Shown piece after piece: positions 32,978 through 42,115 of a DNA stretch of 64,000 nt. The translations under genes were made by a program, and so were the position numbers. Each line of letters starts with the position of its first letter. Position 1 is the stretch's first letter. The notes below the pieces were generated by a model. The model was not told the DNA's origin and ran no database searches. It saw only the letters and a program-made list of their open reading frames with translations. Source of the stretch: Lentibacillus sp. CBA3610 (GTDB lineage Bacteria; Bacillota; Bacilli; Bacillales; Amphibacillaceae); contig NZ_CP035925.1 in NCBI RefSeq assembly GCF_013373365.1, positions 2,356,001 through 2,420,000 of the forward strand, in the 5' to 3' direction.

Positions 32978-33874
32978 ATGGTTTCATTATCAAAGAAATG
33001 GGTTAGCCTTGTAGGCATTAGTGTGGTATTACTACTGGCGGGGTGCCAGGAAGAATCCAGTGGTAATGCCGCAGAAGAAAGTAATGATGCAGCTGAAATT
33101 GAGGAAATTGTCGGAATTGAGCCGGGATCAGGAACGATGAATATCGCCGAAAACGCAATTGAAGGCTACAACTTAGATGTTGAACTAACTGCCAGTTCCG
33201 AAGCAGCCATGTTAACGGAATTAGAACGTGCGATTGAAAATGAAGAACCGATCGTCGTTACCCTTTGGCAACCACACTGGTCGTTTAAAGATTATGACTT
33301 GAAGTTTTTAGAGGATCCAGAAGAAACACTGGGTGAATCTGAAAATATACATACGATGGTCAGAGAAGGTCTAGAGGATGAACATTCGTCTGCTTATCAA
33401 TTACTGGATAATTTTCAATGGGAAATAGAAGACATGAATGAGGTGATGTCAAACTTCAGGGCAGACGATGTGGAACCCCGCGAAGCAGCAGCGGAATGGA
33501 TCGAAAACAATCGGGATGAAGTTGACGCTTGGCTTGAAGGTATCGAGCCAGTTGAAAATGAGACAATCGAGCTTGCCTATGTTAATTGGGATACAGAAAC
33601 CGCATCAACGAATGTCGTTACGCTTGTTCTTGAAGAATTGGGCTATGATGTCGAATTGACGATGGTTGATATGGGTGTCGCATTCCAAGCCCTTTCCGAT
33701 GGCGACGTTGATGGTATGCTAATCGCCTGGCTCCCTGTGGGTGCAGCTTCCTATTATGAAGAGTATAAAGACGAAATCGTCGACCTTGGTCCGAATTTGG
33801 AGGGCGCTCAACAAGGCTTTGTTGTACCGGAATACATGGATATTGACAGCATCGAAGAATTACCTACTGAATAA
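32978..33874 (+). CDS. OpuAC-like glycine betaine-binding lipoprotein
   Basis: A 298-residue lipoprotein (lipobox VLLLAGC, Cys about residue 23) of the OpuAC/ProX-like quaternary-amine-binding family. The Trp cage residues are visible in VTLWQPHW, AYVNWDTETASTN and IAWLP. The lobe order (VGIEPGSG lobe first, AYVNWD lobe second) is that of B. subtilis OpuAC. No ABC permease or ATPase gene is adjacent, so it is either an orphan receptor or supplies a transporter encoded elsewhere. Start at ATG 32978 gives a clean signal peptide, though the Shine-Dalgarno (AAAGGATG) is distant. Ligand: probably a betaine. Confidence 0.85.
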   Translation: MVSLSKKWVSLVGISVVLLLAGCQEESSGNAAEESNDAAEIEEIVGIEPGSGTMNIAENAIEGYNLDVELTASSEAAMLTELERAIENEEPIVVTLWQPHWSFKDYDLKFLEDPEETLGESENIHTMVREGLEDEHSSAYQLLDNFQWEIEDMNEVMSNFRADDVEPREAAAEWIENNRDEVDAWLEGIEPVENETIELAYVNWDTETASTNVVTLVLEELGYDVELTMVDMGVAFQALSDGDVDGMLIAWLPVGAASYYEEYKDEIVDLGPNLEGAQQGFVVPEYMDIDSIEELPTE

Positions 33875-33878
33875 GTTC

Positions 33879-33943
33879 AGGGGGGACAGTCCCCCATCAC
33901 GGTAAAGCGTTAAAGTGCGGTTTAGGGGACTGTCCCCCATCAC
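33879..33943. repeat. G-rich palindromic repeat, copy B
   Basis: GGGGGGACAGTCCCCCATCA, then a GTAAAGCGTTAAAG centre, then TTTAGGGGACTGTCCCCCATC. It begins 5 bp after the OpuAC-like stop codon and is followed by a 28-bp repeat copy. Confidence 0.8.
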
Positions 33944-33954
33944 GTTAATTCATA

Positions 33955-33977
33955 ACTTCGGGGCGTCACTGTGACCC
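33955..33977 (+). repeat. 28-bp interspersed repeat, copy 6
   Basis: ACTTCGGGGCGTCACTGTGA followed by CCC. It is 11 bp after palindromic copy B. Confidence 0.8.
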
Positions 33978-33997
33978 TGCCCTTCAATACATACAAA

Positions 33998-34025
33998 ATG
34001 CTTGCAGTCGTTACACTGCAAGCAT
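33998..34025 (-). terminator. terminator of the acetamidase/formamidase gene
   Basis: ATGCTTGCAGT, 6-nt loop, ACTGCAAGCAT, then TTTTG read leftwards. Perfect 11-bp stem. Confidence 0.8.
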
Positions 34026-34073
34026 CTATTAATGATTGAACCAGAACTCGAACCATCAGCCTTTACATCCCCG

Positions 34074-35366
34074 CTAAAAACGATATTTTCTTTGAATTAA
34101 ATCAAGCATACCTTTATCTTTTAAATACTGCTTCGGAGCGAGGAATGTAACCGTGACAACTCCTGGGTTCCTGCCAATTTCGATAGCGCCATTGAAGGTA
34201 GCACGATTCATCACTTCAGGGACTGTCGTATTAAATAATTTTGCTGCCCGCTCCATTCCATTGGTTGTTGCATCATTTAATGTTGCACCGCTTCCCACAA
34301 AAGAAATTGGGTACGATTTTTCCAGCTCTACTCCCCATTTGGCACTTAACTGACGAGCTTGCTGTTTTTCTTCTTCACTGAATGGTTTTGCCAAGTGCGG
34401 CAAATCTTCTTCAACCGGAAGCAAGATAGGTCCATCAATCGTTAAACCTTTTATTACATTAATTTGAAGGTTAACGATACCTGCTACATCAGTCGTATGT
34501 CCAGCGATCTCACCATCACCTTGCATCGCATGCATGTCTCCCAGGTAAACGCCCCCACCAGGTACTTTTACCGGACAGACCAGGATAGCGCCTTGACGTA
34601 CACGATTAATATCCATATGGCCATCCGTACGATCCTCAAGCTGTTCCTCCGTTACACTATAATCATGTGGTGCATCAATCAATGCTTGCCCAAAGTCGCC
34701 AGCATTATGTGAGTCTGGCAATGGTCTTGCTGGCGTTGTACCAAGTTGCCCCAAAAACGGCCTAAACCTGGCAATAGCACCAGCGATGTCATGAGGTGCA
34801 AACGTTAATACCGGATTCTGAATGGACTGTTCAGGCGTACACATATACGCTTTTGCATTACGCGCAACGTCTTCTGCTCCCTGTTTATCCAAAGTCATTC
34901 CAATCGATTTATCCTCATTAAATGCCATTGTGTAGGCATTCGTAAAAACAAATGGCGTGATATCTTCGTGACAATTCTTGCAACGAACTGCTTGTTGACC
35001 AATCCCGTCAATAACGGTTTCCGGATTAACCGTTCCACAGTTTGGGCATTTTCCAGCGATAAATGGATCTCCATTGAATTTTCCGCTTACAGGCTCATCA
35101 TTTCCGGAAGCTGTTGCAATCGAAGTGACTTCAATCGATTTGAGATGAATGGCTATCGCATCACCAACTTCTGCTCCTTCGACATAAACAGGCTTTGTCA
35201 CTTCATGTCCACCCTTCAACTGTGGCGTGATCATCGGACCCCAACAACCGGGTGTTGTATTCGCCACAATATATCCGCCATCTTGAACGACATATTCCAT
35301 TTCCTTTTCAGGATCAAGGACACCATCTGTAAATTCATTGACATAAACCGTTTTCTTCGCAGCCAT
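34074..35366 (-). CDS. acetamidase/formamidase family amidase
   Basis: A 430-residue metal-dependent amidase (FmdA/AmdA family), releasing ammonia and a short acid from formamide, acetamide or related amides. Hallmarks: NTTPGCWGPMITPQ near residue 36, a zinc-ribbon-like insert CPNCGT/CKNCHE at about 112-135, LPDSHNAGDFG near 217 and GGVYLGDMHAMQGDGE near 268. RBS AAAGGAGTG. It forms its own transcription unit beside the amidohydrolase/Rieske operon and a betaine-binding lipoprotein. It may feed nitrogen from amide breakdown, but the physical link to that pathway is circumstantial. Confidence 0.92.
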   Translation of the reverse strand: MAAKKTVYVNEFTDGVLDPEKEMEYVVQDGGYIVANTTPGCWGPMITPQLKGGHEVTKPVYVEGAEVGDAIAIHLKSIEVTSIATASGNDEPVSGKFNGDPFIAGKCPNCGTVNPETVIDGIGQQAVRCKNCHEDITPFVFTNAYTMAFNEDKSIGMTLDKQGAEDVARNAKAYMCTPEQSIQNPVLTFAPHDIAGAIARFRPFLGQLGTTPARPLPDSHNAGDFGQALIDAPHDYSVTEEQLEDRTDGHMDINRVRQGAILVCPVKVPGGGVYLGDMHAMQGDGEIAGHTTDVAGIVNLQINVIKGLTIDGPILLPVEEDLPHLAKPFSEEEKQQARQLSAKWGVELEKSYPISFVGSGATLNDATTNGMERAAKLFNTTVPEVMNRATFNGAIEIGRNPGVVTVTFLAPKQYLKDKGMLDLIQRKYRF

Positions 35367-35904
35367 TGAAAGCCACTCCTTTCTGTTACTAATTTAATTC
35401 TATCACATACTGAAAGCGTTTAATTAATAGATTGCTTGTTATCTCGCTTTTTCGACTTAAGACGCTTCAGAGCTGTATTGTTTTGGCTTAACATAATTGA
35501 AAATATTATGCGTTTAGCCCCTCACCCTTTGCAAAAAACAAAACTCTAAATTTGTGGATTACTATTTTATATCATCAGTTTTTATAGCCATTATCTGAAA
35601 TTCTATTTTTGGAAGAGGAGAAAGAGAACAGTTTTTCAAGGAAGAACATCCTGAATTGAATATCACATGCTTTCCCGCCTATGTTGCTACATTGCCGCCC
35701 ATATTGAACGACCGCGCGCCCATGTAATACCGCGCAAATCAGCCATTCTCTCCCCAGTAGTCCATAAACCAAAAAAGCCACCAACCCTATCAGAACCAGC
35801 AGCCCCTATACAATAACTTCATTCGAGACAAAACGATTCATACGGGAAGTGACAGAGCCATCCTTACTGGGTCATCACTTTTGTGTATATTTCACCGCAT
35901 CTCT
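35367..35904. other. intergenic region with diverged minisatellite
   Basis: No gene is supported. At 35675-35737 there are three roughly 20-bp units containing GCCTATGTTGC, GCCCATATTGA and GCCCATGTAAT, which resemble the 20-bp minisatellite at 5.9 kb. The remainder is AT-rich with no clear signal. Confidence 0.5.
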
Positions 35905-37161
35905 TCACCCATACTGATCCGGAGCTCCACCTTTTGCCCCGACAATAGCAGCAGGTTCTTCCTCTTCCTCTTCTATTTCTTCTACCGTTATATGAAACAC
36001 CCACTCATCACCATAATCAAACAAGTACAAAAAGCGCATGCCGGTATACAAATTCAAACGTCCGATTTCTTTTTCATGCGCATATGGTCCCTCGATGTCC
36101 ATCGGCGAATGATACGCGTCTTTACCGAACCGTTTGCCATCCATAAAGAAGCTGTAGAGATGATCATCATCAAATGCGAAAGCTTCCTGAATCAATGAAT
36201 GCATTTCCTGCAATGTAGCGGAGCCCGGGAGCCTTATTTTCCGCAAACAGGAAGGGGTTAACGAAACATTTAATGTGAAGTTTCCGGTTACGGGCTCGCC
36301 TTCTCCGGGAACCAAAAGGATATTCTGAAGCTCCCCCTTCGCAAATAAAGGCTGCAGTACTGAAAACAATGATTCCAATTCTTCCTCTTCCTCGGGTGAT
36401 TCTTTCGCTTCGTCAAACACTTGACCGAATATTTTCATCAGACTGCTGAGCGGATCTGACGCATGATTGCCAGGGCTCCATGTTTCCACTAATGCCGGTA
36501 TGAATTTCTTGAAAGTCGGCATAAGCTTGATCGATTTTGGTTCGATTTCTCTGGGATAGTCCGTTGATTCAGTCAGAGCATCTTTTTCCTCGAATTCCCA
36601 GAATCCAAAGTAATCGAAATAATACAGGAAACTTTCATAGCTGTACAAATACATTGCCAGGTCGCTTTCTGTTACATGTAATGTTTTGGCAAACGGCTGT
36701 TCCTCCAAATATTCCAGTAATAAATCAACATTAGAAGGAACTTTGCCAATCCGTCCCTTTTGTAATTCGTCCCAATCCATGTTTGTCCAAAACGTATTCA
36801 GCAACGTGATATATTTTTCTGTCGTGTTCAACTCCTGAAAAATATCGATGCGACTCGGATCTGTCATCAGCGACGCACCGCTTTTTGACCAGGTTTTATA
36901 CGTTAGCCCCAATGTCAATGTCAGGTGAAATAACAGGTGGATCATTGGGTAGTCATCCTGATTTCCGTACCCCGAAGCAGCTGGTTTACGGTTCTCCAAC
37001 CGGGCATAAATTTCCCGCAAATCTTTTCGCTTCACATATTCCCTCGATTTGGTCAATTTGATTTTGTGCTGTTCAACATAATCCAAAAACGTTTGGACAT
37101 CATTTACAATTTCCTTTGGTACTTCTTCGGCCGTAATGACGCTTTCACTATGTATCTTCAT
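35905..37161 (-). CDS. plasmid pRiA4b ORF-3-like protein
   Basis: A 418-residue protein. Residues about 295-405 form the pRiA4b ORF-3 (IS1096-passenger TnpR-like) domain: LNVSLTPSCLRKIRLPGSAT, then DDHLYSFFMDGKRFG, then FLYLFDYGDEWVFHITV. The N-terminal 290 residues are unrecognised and helical. The end is acidic (EEIEEEEEEPA). The domain's function is unknown. Start at ATG 37161, with AAGGCGGGG upstream. It lies in a three-gene leftward cluster whose first gene carries the same C-terminal domain, so an old duplication is likely. Confidence 0.8.
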   Translation of the reverse strand: MKIHSESVITAEEVPKEIVNDVQTFLDYVEQHKIKLTKSREYVKRKDLREIYARLENRKPAASGYGNQDDYPMIHLLFHLTLTLGLTYKTWSKSGASLMTDPSRIDIFQELNTTEKYITLLNTFWTNMDWDELQKGRIGKVPSNVDLLLEYLEEQPFAKTLHVTESDLAMYLYSYESFLYYFDYFGFWEFEEKDALTESTDYPREIEPKSIKLMPTFKKFIPALVETWSPGNHASDPLSSLMKIFGQVFDEAKESPEEEEELESLFSVLQPLFAKGELQNILLVPGEGEPVTGNFTLNVSLTPSCLRKIRLPGSATLQEMHSLIQEAFAFDDDHLYSFFMDGKRFGKDAYHSPMDIEGPYAHEKEIGRLNLYTGMRFLYLFDYGDEWVFHITVEEIEEEEEEPAAIVGAKGGAPDQYG

Positions 37162-37272
37162 GTACATCCCCGCCTTTGCCTTTGGTATCATTTTGTTCTC
37201 TCAAACTGTTAAAGGTCACACCGTTCTTCAGCCTATATATAAGTGTGGTTCAACATCCGGGAAATGTCCGGG

Positions 37273-37905
37273 TTATTCGACATCTTCCATCGCAGTTGGC
37301 AGTCCATCCTTTCTGTTCAACTTAAAATAAGCAACAAAACGCTTGTCAGACGCATTCCCTTTATTCATTTTCTTGATCATTTTCCGGCTTCGTTTACGCA
37401 GGTATTCCAAATGGTCTGCTTTAAACAGAAATAACAAGCCTGAAGTCATACTGAATGATTCGAAATGAAGGAGTCTTGTACATATCAACATATTTTCAGT
37501 AACCGTTTGACTTAGTGACAAATCGATAACCTCGTGAGTCAATGAAGAATCCGCTACGTTGATAAGCCTGATCGTTTTATTTTCCCGATCAACGTGATCA
37601 ATCTTATACAGTGAAACTTCTGAGTCTTTCATAATGTTCAATAGTTGGTCATCATCCTCATGAGATAAGTTTTTTTCCATATAATGTGACAAGGTACTTT
37701 TTCCGTCCATCATTTTCCCGTACACGATAAAGTCATAAAAAGCGTCTTGTTCGGGATGCGATTCTAACACAACGCTCCCGTTTTCAAGAACCCCCAAAGT
37801 TTCCGCCGCTTTAAGAATATAACTTTTTTCAACATCTTCTAAAATCAATGAATTGAGATCACGTATGTCTTGACGCATTTCTTTATATTCATCTAAAAGC
37901 TGCAT
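37273..37905 (-). CDS. hypothetical protein
   Basis: A 210-residue soluble protein that I do not recognise. It is mixed alpha/beta, starts MQLLDEYKEMRQDIRDLNSL and ends in a basic region (KRSRKMIKKMNKGNASDKRF). RBS GGAAGGGA. It is flanked on both sides by pRiA4b ORF-3-domain genes in the same orientation (59- and 111-bp gaps), so the three may be co-transcribed. Confidence 0.75.
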   Translation of the reverse strand: MQLLDEYKEMRQDIRDLNSLILEDVEKSYILKAAETLGVLENGSVVLESHPEQDAFYDFIVYGKMMDGKSTLSHYMEKNLSHEDDDQLLNIMKDSEVSLYKIDHVDRENKTIRLINVADSSLTHEVIDLSLSQTVTENMLICTRLLHFESFSMTSGLLFLFKADHLEYLRKRSRKMIKKMNKGNASDKRFVAYFKLNRKDGLPTAMEDVE

Positions 37906-37964
37906 GTAAAATCCCTTCCTCTCTCAACATTCCCTGCCATGATATCCGGCCTTAAAGCAACGCG

Positions 37965-39104
37965 TCATCGTGTTTTTAAAATGTGGTTTACTTTCTTTAA
38001 GTTAAATGATGTATACAACTGACTTCGAGCCCATTGCTTCATATCGTCATGCTCCGGGTGATTCGGGTCGTCTATGATCTCCAGGAATTCCAGATATCCT
38101 CCCTCGCCGCCGACGTCCTCCGGTGGTGCGTCGCCTTCTCCATCCAGGCAGACAGGATGGTTGGAAGCGTAATTTTCAATCACATCCGTCACTTCAATCC
38201 AATGGCGCCAATCATCGCCTAAATCGTATACATACGCTAACTGTTTGGCTTCAGGAAGGTAATCTGTCAGTTTGATGCCAGTTTCCAGTTTCCTCGGGAT
38301 CTCATCAGGATAGTCAAACGCCTCTTCATTGTCGACGAGATTGACAATCGCCTTCGTGTCATCAGCCATCAAACCTGGATGATTGTTGGACAGGGCATCG
38401 TCTGTTCCGTGATCATCAAACACAAAAAATTCATGCAGATGATAATCCCGCCAGCCAATAGCCGTCTGTAATATATTATGCAATTGCGGAAAAGTCCGGT
38501 CCAAAGGCACAATTAACCGGCGCCAAACATTTTTCTCTTCCAGCATCAGCCGGACATTCAATTCCACTGCTCTCACACTGAAAATTTCCTCACCTGACAG
38601 CTGTTTCAAGTCGTCATATAACATCTCATTCGGCTCGGCATAATCACCTTTTTCCACACCGACCAACAGACGGCTTATACGTAAACTCAACTCCGGCTGG
38701 ATCAATTGTTCCCCGTTCAGCTCATCCTCAAAAAACAGGATGCTGCGGCAAGCTTGATTCAACCTGGCAATCAGGCTGCGGTTTTTAGTTTTGGTGAATT
38801 GCACCTCTCCTGCCCGAGCAAGATAAGCATCAATCACACTTTCCTTAATGCCTTCCTCACGCCATACTATTCGGATAGCCTTCTCAATCAGTGAATTCAT
38901 TCGGGAAAATTCTTTTGCCCGCACGCCATACAATATGATCACATATTGGCTTTTATCATGCATTAAAACAACCGATTGCCTCCGATTTATTCGAACCACA
39001 TTGGCATGCCAGGAAAAAGATGAGCTTACTTCCGTTTGTTCCGTCACCGAATCGGGCTTCACCTTAAGATGGTCGAGCATTTTTTTCGTGCATCGTATGA
39101 ACAT
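37965..39104 (-). CDS. plasmid pRiA4b ORF-3-like protein with N-terminal extension
   Basis: A 379-residue protein. Residues about 1-150 (FIRCTKKMLDHLKVKP ... VVLMHDKSQYVIILYGV) form a separate domain seen in several Firmicute proteins of unknown role. Residues about 185-370 form the pRiA4b ORF-3 domain (LNVRLMLEEKNVWRRLIVPL, FPQLHNILQTAIGWRDYHLHEF, YVYDLGDDWRHWIEV, CLDGEGDAPPEDVGGEGGY). RBS GGAGGGTG before ATG 39104. It is the first gene of the cluster. The family is common in mobile and accessory regions. Confidence 0.82.
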   Translation of the reverse strand: MFIRCTKKMLDHLKVKPDSVTEQTEVSSSFSWHANVVRINRRQSVVLMHDKSQYVIILYGVRAKEFSRMNSLIEKAIRIVWREEGIKESVIDAYLARAGEVQFTKTKNRSLIARLNQACRSILFFEDELNGEQLIQPELSLRISRLLVGVEKGDYAEPNEMLYDDLKQLSGEEIFSVRAVELNVRLMLEEKNVWRRLIVPLDRTFPQLHNILQTAIGWRDYHLHEFFVFDDHGTDDALSNNHPGLMADDTKAIVNLVDNEEAFDYPDEIPRKLETGIKLTDYLPEAKQLAYVYDLGDDWRHWIEVTDVIENYASNHPVCLDGEGDAPPEDVGGEGGYLEFLEIIDDPNHPEHDDMKQWARSQLYTSFNLKKVNHILKTR

Positions 39105-39255
39105 GATCCACCCTCCTAAACTTTGGCTATAATTCAATTGCAAAACACTTCAACGGGAAATTCACGCTCGAATAAAATCTTTCTCACTTAATCCAAACAT
39201 AAGCCCAAAATGATGTCGAGCAACTGACCTCAACACTCGACAACATTTCACATTT

Positions 39256-39420
39256 TTATTTCCCGGGCAATAATTTAGGGGGGAATGTCAACGGAACTTT
39301 CATAAAAGCAAAACAGCCATTTATCACAACTATACATAATATCGATAACCCCCACAATGCGTTCCCCAATTCGTCAACCCTTGCTTTGATTTGATCCAGA
39401 TTAATAAACAAAGCAATCAT
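39256..39420 (-). CDS. 54-residue putative SOS-induced membrane peptide
   Basis: A short ORF, MIALFINLDQIKARVDELGN at the N-terminus, then one hydrophobic helix (about residues 21-40, ALWGLSILCIVVINGCFAFM) and a Pro/Lys-rich tail. The ATG has AAGG 6 bp upstream and follows a sigma-A promoter whose -35 adjoins a 13/14 match to the Bacillus LexA box. The same promoter block precedes the comM remnant at 56.8 kb, but the coding parts differ. I know no homolog. By analogy with SOS-controlled membrane peptides such as TisB or YneA, it may act at the membrane during DNA damage; this is inference. Confidence 0.5.
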   Translation of the reverse strand: MIALFINLDQIKARVDELGNALWGLSILCIVVINGCFAFMKVPLTFPPKLLPGK

Positions 39421-39453
39421 CTCATACCTTATTATCAGTCATTGATTAAGTAT

Positions 39454-39495
39454 AAGATACGCTATAATCTATTAAAAGTCAAGAACATTTGTTCG
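39454..39495 (-). promoter_or_regulatory. LexA box and promoter of the 54-residue ORF
   Basis: Read leftwards: CGAACAAATGTTCT (39495-39482), which fits CGAACRNRYGTTYC at 13 of 14 positions, then TTGACT (39482-39477), a 17-bp spacer and TATCTT (39459-39454). LexA bound here would cover the -35. The sequence from the box to the ribosome binding site is repeated at 56.8-56.9 kb. Confidence 0.75.
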
Positions 39496-39643
39496 TTTAA
39501 TTTACCAATTAGCAGATGGGAACCGGGGAGTGACAGGTATGTTAAACTAAGAAAATATGCCATCTTAAAATAGCTACTGGATCTGTAAACCTTGATCTGG
39601 ACTTCATGTAAAAACCCCTTTTTTACATTTTTGATCATCCCGT

Positions 39644-40609
39644 CTACATGGACAGGTTTGTACCAACTTCTTTTGCTTGTGCCTTCTGATACATCAAATT
39701 GGCGACGACAACGTCAAATAACCCCATGCCTGTAGACTTTAAGACAATTGTCCCGCCCTCTTGAATATTTACTTGTTTATTGTTTGATACGAGTTCTGAC
39801 ACGGTCAAAATGGAGTCACGATCAATCCAGCCTTTTTCAATTGGTGTGGCGATATCACCCGATTCCTTAATAGCATGTTCTGTATCAACCATCACTTTAT
39901 CTGCCACTTTGAACAGGGATTCAGGGAATTCTCGCATGGTAGGCTGGAACGATCCGACACCGATAACCAGTTTGTTCTTCAAAATGTCAGGATTGTCCGG
40001 AAGAACCGGTTCATTTGATGTTGTGGTCGTGATGATAATATCCACATCCTTAATCGCTTCTTCAACAGAATCATGCGATTTCATAGCAACCTCTGATCCG
40101 ACCCATTTTTGCAGTGATTCCTTAAATGCAGGAATTTTTTCCGGTGAACGATTAAAAAGATTAACCGTTTCGATTGGTCTCTCCGTACATGCCGCGATCG
40201 CCTGATAAAGGCCTTGAACACCTGTACCAACAATAGCTGTAGATTTTGCGTCTTTTTTCGCCAGATGACGTACGCCGGACCCGCCAATAGCACCTGTTCG
40301 CATGCCTGTCAAAAATGCCCCATTTAAAATGCCTTTAATTTCCCCTGTTTCACTACTGTTCAAAACAACCAGCCCATGCAAGGTTGGAAGCTTCTGATTG
40401 TTCGGGAAGATGGTTACGAGTTTAGTTCCGATGGCATCTTCCGTAATACTTGGCATTAACAAAAGGGTGTTGGCTTCTTCTTTTAAATGCATGCGTTGTG
40501 GCATCTGAAATTGACCCGATTCATAAACACGGTACGTTTCGTCAATCGCATCAATCACATCCTTCATGGTCACAGCTTCTTTAATGTTCTGTTCGCTTAA
40601 ATAAAGCAT
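39644..40609 (-). CDS. ornithine cyclodeaminase family enzyme
   Basis: A 321-residue NAD(P)-dependent member of the ornithine cyclodeaminase/mu-crystallin family. FLTGMRTGAIGGSGVRHLA near residue 100 and the Rossmann loop STAIVGTGVQGLYQ near 128 are diagnostic, and VGSFQPTMREFPE near 217 matches the conserved GSFQP loop. Relatives act as ornithine cyclodeaminase, ketimine reductase or opine-type dehydrogenases. RBS GGAGGTTGAT. It lies downstream of an SNF transporter and an FAD amine oxidoreductase gene, so a cyclic-imine or proline-like substrate is plausible. Unlike the protein at 7.1 kb it has the standard family length. Confidence 0.87.
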   Translation of the reverse strand: MLYLSEQNIKEAVTMKDVIDAIDETYRVYESGQFQMPQRMHLKEEANTLLLMPSITEDAIGTKLVTIFPNNQKLPTLHGLVVLNSSETGEIKGILNGAFLTGMRTGAIGGSGVRHLAKKDAKSTAIVGTGVQGLYQAIAACTERPIETVNLFNRSPEKIPAFKESLQKWVGSEVAMKSHDSVEEAIKDVDIIITTTTSNEPVLPDNPDILKNKLVIGVGSFQPTMREFPESLFKVADKVMVDTEHAIKESGDIATPIEKGWIDRDSILTVSELVSNNKQVNIQEGGTIVLKSTGMGLFDVVVANLMYQKAQAKEVGTNLSM

Positions 40610-40756
40610 TCTATCAACCTCCGTCTTGAATAGACTATTAGCCGTATATTAACACTTTACCGGCTTACGTTACTATCCCGTTATCATTATTTTTTTAAAA
40701 TTCATAGTTTATAAATGTTAACGCCTGAACATCAGGTGTTAAATTATCTTGTTCAT

Positions 40757-42115
40757 TTAAAGGAGCCCGCTTACCATAATGGCAGCAATCACTAACGGAA
40801 TAACATAGGTCACGATTGGTTTTAAGGCTTCGGGAAGTCTTATGGAGCCGGTTCCAAAATTGATGTCATCAATAAAATTCCTGACTTTCCATTGAAACAC
40901 CACATATAAAGCGAGTAACAGGCCACCTAAAGTTAATAGAATATTACCCGAAAAGTAATCAACGAATCCAAAAATGTCCATGCCAAAGATTTGAACGTGA
41001 GACCATGGACCCTGTGACAATATTGAAGGAATGGCCAATATAAATGTTGCACCGATGATGAGCCAAACACTTGTTTTTCTGCTTATATCTAATAATTCAG
41101 CAGTATTGACTGCCAGGGTTTCGATTAAGCCAACACCTGTTGTAAGCGCACCAATTATAATCAGAAAGAAAAACAGTAAACCAAAAAGATACCCCAAAGG
41201 CATTTGCTCAATCAAAGACGGCAATGTCATGAAAATCAATCCGGGACCTGAATTCGGCTCCATTTGGAAAGCGAATAGAGCAGGAAAAATAACTAACCCT
41301 GATAAAAATGCTATGAACGTATCCAATGAAATGACCCAAACGCCATCTTCCGCCAAATTTGATTTTTTGGGTTTCAAGTAACTTCCATATGTGAAGGCAG
41401 CCGCAAATCCAATACCAATTGAAAAGAATGCCTGCCCAAGTGCAGCTAAAATGGTCCCACCGGTGATTTGTGAGAAATCAGGTTTTAAATACCATACGAC
41501 GCCTTCAAATGATCCCGGCAATGAAAGCGAAAATACAGCCAAAATGATCAACATGACAATAAACAGCGGCATGACCATCTTCACAAATTTTTCAATGCCG
41601 CTTTTAACCCCCTTTGCCACAATGAACCCGAGTATCAATGTCGGGATAATCGTATAGCCGATGACGGCGACTGGATTTGAAATGAAATCTTCATAGATAA
41701 CTGCAGCTTGATCGGATGATATACCTTGAAATGAACCAATACCCACTTTGAAAAAATAAGCAAATAGCCAGCCCATAATCATGAGATAATAGGACGTCAC
41801 TAATAGGGCGGTAATTGTCCCAAGCCAGCCAATTGAGACCCACGGATTTCCTTTTCCGTTCAATTTCCTTAATCCTGTAATTGCGGCTGATTGAGCTTTT
41901 CTCCCTAATCCAGCCTCAGCTAAAAACAAAGGCAACCCTATAACAATGACAATCATGATATAGATCAGAAGGAATGCTCCCCCTCCATTTTCTCCGGCAA
42001 CATAGGGAAATCGCCAAATATTGCCCAATCCAATAGCAAAACCGGAAGCAGCCATAATAAATCCTAACCTACTGCCCCAACTCTCTCTCCCTTGTTTCTC
42101 ATCAGGACTTTTCAT
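40757..42115 (-). CDS. sodium-dependent transporter (SNF/NSS family)
   Basis: A 452-residue Na+-coupled amino-acid transporter of the neurotransmitter:sodium symporter family with eleven to twelve hydrophobic segments. The first segment carries the Na+ and substrate site (FAIGLGNIWRFPYVAGENGGGAF), with SFSIGIGFAAAFTYGSY-like sequence near residue 240 and TGVGLIETLAVNTAELLD near 330. It is transcribed with an FAD oxidoreductase and an ornithine cyclodeaminase-family gene, so it probably imports their amino-acid substrate. The gene itself is intact although two neighbours are frameshifted. Confidence 0.9.
   Translation of the reverse strand: MKSPDEKQGRESWGSRLGFIMAASGFAIGLGNIWRFPYVAGENGGGAFLLIYIMIVIVIGLPLFLAEAGLGRKAQSAAITGLRKLNGKGNPWVSIGWLGTITALLVTSYYLMIMGWLFAYFFKVGIGSFQGISSDQAAVIYEDFISNPVAVIGYTIIPTLILGFIVAKGVKSGIEKFVKMVMPLFIVMLIILAVFSLSLPGSFEGVVWYLKPDFSQITGGTILAALGQAFFSIGIGFAAAFTYGSYLKPKKSNLAEDGVWVISLDTFIAFLSGLVIFPALFAFQMEPNSGPGLIFMTLPSLIEQMPLGYLFGLLFFFLIIIGALTTGVGLIETLAVNTAELLDISRKTSVWLIIGATFILAIPSILSQGPWSHVQIFGMDIFGFVDYFSGNILLTLGGLLLALYVVFQWKVRNFIDDINFGTGSIRLPEALKPIVTYVIPLVIAAIMVSGLL

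Noticed and set aside
32978..33874. Circular permutation of the betaine-binding protein as a novelty
   Set aside because: The lobe order differs from ProX-like proteins, but it is the normal order of B. subtilis OpuAC, so it is not new.
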